From: Candidatus Benthicola azotiphorus
Lineage (GTDB): Bacteria; Gemmatimonadota; Gemmatimonadetes; Palauibacterales; Palauibacteraceae
DNA: 5,391 bases
NCBI GenBank assembly: GCA_947581745.1
Contig: CANPVW010000239.1
Span: forward strand, 1-5,391
Reading direction: 5' to 3'
The notes below the pieces were generated by a model. The model was not told the DNA's origin. It made no database searches and saw only the letters and a list, made by a program, of their open reading frames with translations. Below, piece after piece: positions 4,860 through 5,391 of the stretch; positions within the stretch are counted from its first letter, which is position 1; each line of letters begins with the position of its first letter. A program made the position numbers and the translations under genes.

Positions 4860-5391
4860 ATGAGCAGACGACATCACTCTCGCTTGTTGTTCTTAGCCTT
4901 GATCACATGCGTGGGCGCCTGCGAGCCGGGACCTGTCTCCGACCAGGCCGAAGTCTCTTCGGACCGTCCGACCGTCCTGCAGCTGCAACCCTACGTCGGA
5001 CGTCTGGTAACCGTGACGGGCAGGCTGCACGGAGACTCTCTGCGGCTTCTGTTCGACAGCGGCGGCGGCGAGACGCTTCTGGCACCGCGTGTCGCCGAGG
5101 ACATCCCCTGCGCACCTGCAGGCCGAAGCGTGGGCTTCCGCATGTCCGGCGAACGCGTGGAGTGGCCTTTGTGCGATGATGTTTCTCTGGATCTGGCCGG
5201 TCAGACTGTGGTCGACCACGCGGTAGGCATCTGGGATGTGATGAGCATATTGCCAGAGGGGCTACCCAGGCTGGATGGTGTCGTCTCTCTGGAGACGTTC
5301 CGGGGTCGTCTCCTGACGTTGAATCTCGCGGAGTCGAGGCTCGAGCTTCACACCGAAGGGACGTTTCGGCAACTGGTGCGAACGATGATCC
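4860..5391 (+). CDS. Exported retropepsin-like aspartic protease, probable lipoprotein (3' end cut by window)
   Basis: The frame stays open to the right edge, giving 177 residues of an incomplete protein. The N-terminus MSRRHHSRLLFLALITCVGA followed by C21 is a signal peptide with basic head, hydrophobic core and a lipobox-like VGAC, so lipidation at C21 and envelope location are likely. After a polar linker comes a strand ending LRLLFDSGGGETLLAP, where D66-S67-G68 is the Asp-Ser/Thr-Gly catalytic motif of retropepsin-like proteases. The later LDGVVSLETFRGRLLTLNLA and SRLEL match the second half of one such domain (the usual form is DGILGxDFL...). Single-domain members act as dimers, and a second domain could lie beyond the edge. 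The start ATG 4860 is supported by AGGAGG at 4842-4847 and by the signal peptide. The substrate is unknown. Confidence 0.75.
   Translation, partial: MSRRHHSRLLFLALITCVGACEPGPVSDQAEVSSDRPTVLQLQPYVGRLVTVTGRLHGDSLRLLFDSGGGETLLAPRVAEDIPCAPAGRSVGFRMSGERVEWPLCDDVSLDLAGQTVVDHAVGIWDVMSILPEGLPRLDGVVSLETFRGRLLTLNLAESRLELHTEGTFRQLVRTMI

Larger units (their letters stand above)
1..5391 (+). mobile_element. Putative integron gene cassette array (no integrase in window)
   Basis: Seven unrelated genes point the same way and are separated by attC-like repeats whose R' ends (GTTRRRY-like: GTTAGGC, GTCAGGC, GTCAGGA, GTTGGGA) lie downstream of each gene, which is the normal cassette polarity. If recombination cuts after the first G of R', the cassette intervals are about 3-1975 (DUF4386 + MarR remnant + methyltransferase), 1976-2924 (GNAT-YoaP), 2925-4382 (GNAT + NAD(P)-binding protein), 4383-4839 (ABM) and 4840 onward (aspartic protease). 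Two intervals hold two genes with no attC visible between them. Near-identical attC sequences suggest a chromosomal integron lineage rather than a mobile class 1-type integron. A different family of intergenic repeats is the main alternative, since no integrase is present to confirm the reading. Confidence 0.62.

Overview
The window reads as part of an integron-style gene cassette array, or something very like one, from a GC-rich environmental bacterium. Seven genes, the last cut by the right edge, all lie on the + strand. They have unrelated functions, and most are single-gene units. Four attC-like repeats follow genes (cores 1914-1981, 2862-2930, 4349-4388, 4777-4845), and a fifth 3' remnant sits at the left edge (1-8). 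Three of the four full repeats share nearly the same sequence, as expected of the lineage-specific attC sites of a sedentary chromosomal integron. No integrase gene, attI site or array promoter is in view. The taxon cannot be fixed from this sequence; an uncultured soil or marine phylum such as Acidobacteriota or Gemmatimonadota is only a guess.

Layout, left to right. An attC remnant is followed by a DUF4386 membrane protein (63-767). A 366-bp spacer then carries a frameshifted, truncated MarR-type regulator on the - strand. Next is a class I SAM methyltransferase resembling the deoxyaminosugar N-methyltransferases DesVI/TylM1 (1155-1868), then attC 1. A GNAT acetyltransferase with a YoaP-like C-terminal domain (2011-2790) is followed by attC 2. 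A second, single-domain GNAT (2957-3430) and an atypical-SDR NAD(P)-binding protein with an N-terminal hydrophobic segment (3587-4333) share one interval and end at a short attC 3. An ABM-type small alpha/beta-barrel protein (4445-4765) has its stop codon touching the repeat unit of attC 4. The last gene is an exported, probably lipid-anchored, retropepsin-like aspartic protease that runs off the right edge (4860-5391).

The genes do not form one pathway. What they share is a bias toward small-molecule modification (N-methylation, two N-acetyltransferases, ABM fold, NAD(P)-dependent enzyme) plus two envelope proteins, which is typical cassette cargo. The least explained structure is in the repeats: a conserved stem with a nearly constant 8-9 nt loop, showing a compensatory G-C to A-T change, and a conserved 10-nt block upstream of the attC core that the standard attC model does not account for.
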